NCBI GenBank assembly: GCA_002390225.1
Contig: DGOW01000071.1
Span: 1 to 5,657, forward strand
Length of the DNA stretch: 5,657 nt
Direction: 5' to 3'
From: Gemmatimonadales bacterium UBA4456
Lineage (GTDB): Bacteria; Gemmatimonadota; Gemmatimonadetes; Longimicrobiales; Gaopeijiaceae
The notes beneath the pieces were generated by a model. That model was not told the DNA's origin and did not search any database. It saw nothing but the letters and a program-made list of their open reading frames with translations. Positions 5,032 to 5,657 of this stretch are shown piece by piece. Position 1 is the first letter of the stretch, and each line of letters begins with the position of its first letter. A program made the translations under genes and the position numbers.

Positions 5032-5657
5032 ATGCTCGTCTTCGAGATCATCATGGTTGCCATGGCGGCCGTGCGCGCCAACGTGCTTCGATCCGTCTTG
5101 ACCACCCTCGGGATCGTGATCGGCATCGCCGCGGTCATCACCATGGTCGCGCTTGGTGAGGGCGCTCAACAAAGGGTGGAGCAGCAGATCAATCGCATGG
5201 GGACCTCGATCCTCACGATTCGACCTGGCCAGCAGATGTGGGGTGGCGTATCGCGTGGCGACACCGAACTCTCGGTCGATGACGCGGTTGCGTTGCGTGA
5301 GCAGTCGAACGGATTGCTGCAGGTTTCGCCGGAGCAGCAGTCACGCATGCAGGTGGCCTACAAGCGTTGGAACTCGAACACGCAGATCATGGGCGTGTGG
5401 CCCGAGTACTTCGACATGTATGACCACAGCCTGCAGCTCGGCCGCTTCTTCGATCAGGGTGAAGTGCAGGGTCGGCGCCGGGTGGCGGTCCTGGGGTACA
5501 ACATGGCTGAGACGCTCGGTGAGACCCCTCCGGAACTGCTGGTCGGTGAGACGATCCAGATCCGCGGAATCATGTTCGAGGTGATCGGGATCATGGCAGA
5601 GAAGGGGGACGCGGCCTGGGTGCGCCCTGACGACCAGATCTTCATTCCCCAGTCCAC
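5032..5657 (+). CDS. MacB-type ABC transporter permease, partial (3' end beyond window)
   Basis: An open frame from ATG 5032 to the last base gives the first 208 residues of an inner-membrane permease with no stop. It opens with EIIMVAMAAVRANVLRSVLT, the amphipathic lead-in of MacB/FtsX-type permeases, and then a first membrane helix at about 21-43 (LTTLGIVIGIAAVITMVALGEG). The motif GEGAQQRVEQQINRMGTSIL and the ILTIRPG that follows are a hallmark of the MacB_PCD periplasmic core. The outer domain continues through SVDDAVALRE, a VWPEYFDMYDHSLQLGRFF segment, RRRVAVLGYNMAETLG, and IQIRGIMFEVIGIMAEKG. Full-length relatives are about 400 residues with three more C-terminal membrane helices, so roughly half is missing. 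It should pair with the ATPase at 2776-3477 and the adaptor just upstream to drive export, probably of a substrate taken from the periplasm or inner membrane. Substrate unknown. Confidence 0.94.
   Translation, partial: MLVFEIIMVAMAAVRANVLRSVLTTLGIVIGIAAVITMVALGEGAQQRVEQQINRMGTSILTIRPGQQMWGGVSRGDTELSVDDAVALREQSNGLLQVSPEQQSRMQVAYKRWNSNTQIMGVWPEYFDMYDHSLQLGRFFDQGEVQGRRRVAVLGYNMAETLGETPPELLVGETIQIRGIMFEVIGIMAEKGDAAWVRPDDQIFIPQS

Noticed and set aside
4695..5144. Minus-strand open frame of 149 residues over the adaptor 3' end and permease start
   Set aside because: It crosses two genes with clear family matches on the + strand and has a low-complexity Thr/Ala/Met product with no start signal.
5153..5584. 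Plus-strand open frame of 143 residues inside the permease
   Set aside because: It is in a different frame from the well-conserved MacB-type permease, which is open to the window end, and its product is Arg/Ser/Cys-rich with no domain.

Overview
The window (5,657 nt, GC-rich by eye) comes from a Gram-negative, two-membrane bacterium: it encodes a TolC-type outer-membrane channel, a lipoprotein-type periplasmic adaptor and an inner-membrane ABC exporter. No gene identifies the lineage. The codon use and style of the sigma factor and MacB-type genes would fit Gemmatimonadota or a similar environmental phylum, but that is a weak guess.

Everything lies on the + strand and coding is essentially continuous from base 42 to the window end; the longest gap between genes is 10 nt. 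The order is: ECF sigma factor (42-614); small single-pass membrane protein in the anti-sigma position (611-1030); small membrane-anchored or exported helical protein resembling Spy/CpxP/CnrX-type sensors (1030-1467); TolC-family outer-membrane factor (1472-2779); MacB-type ABC ATPase (2776-3477); MacA/HlyD-type lipoprotein adaptor (3474-5021); and a MacB-type permease cut off by the window end (5032-5657+). Four junctions overlap (ATGA, TGATG, GTGA, ATGA), so this looks like one transcription unit with translational coupling. No promoter or terminator can be supported; the operon promoter is probably left of the window.

The first three genes look like an envelope-signalling module: a cytoplasmic sigma factor, a membrane protein likely to hold it, and a protein with a periplasmic helical domain that could sense the envelope state. 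The last four genes make a complete tripartite exporter: ATPase plus permease in the inner membrane, adaptor across the periplasm, TolC-like duct in the outer membrane. The layout recalls cnrYXH next to cnrCBA in Cupriavidus, but the pump is an ABC (MacAB-type) machine instead of an RND pump, and the candidate sensor lacks the His/Met-rich metal site of CnrX. The most unusual single-gene feature is a roughly 134-residue Gly/Arg-rich insertion in the adaptor's membrane-proximal domain. No mobile element, CRISPR array, tRNA or rRNA was seen.
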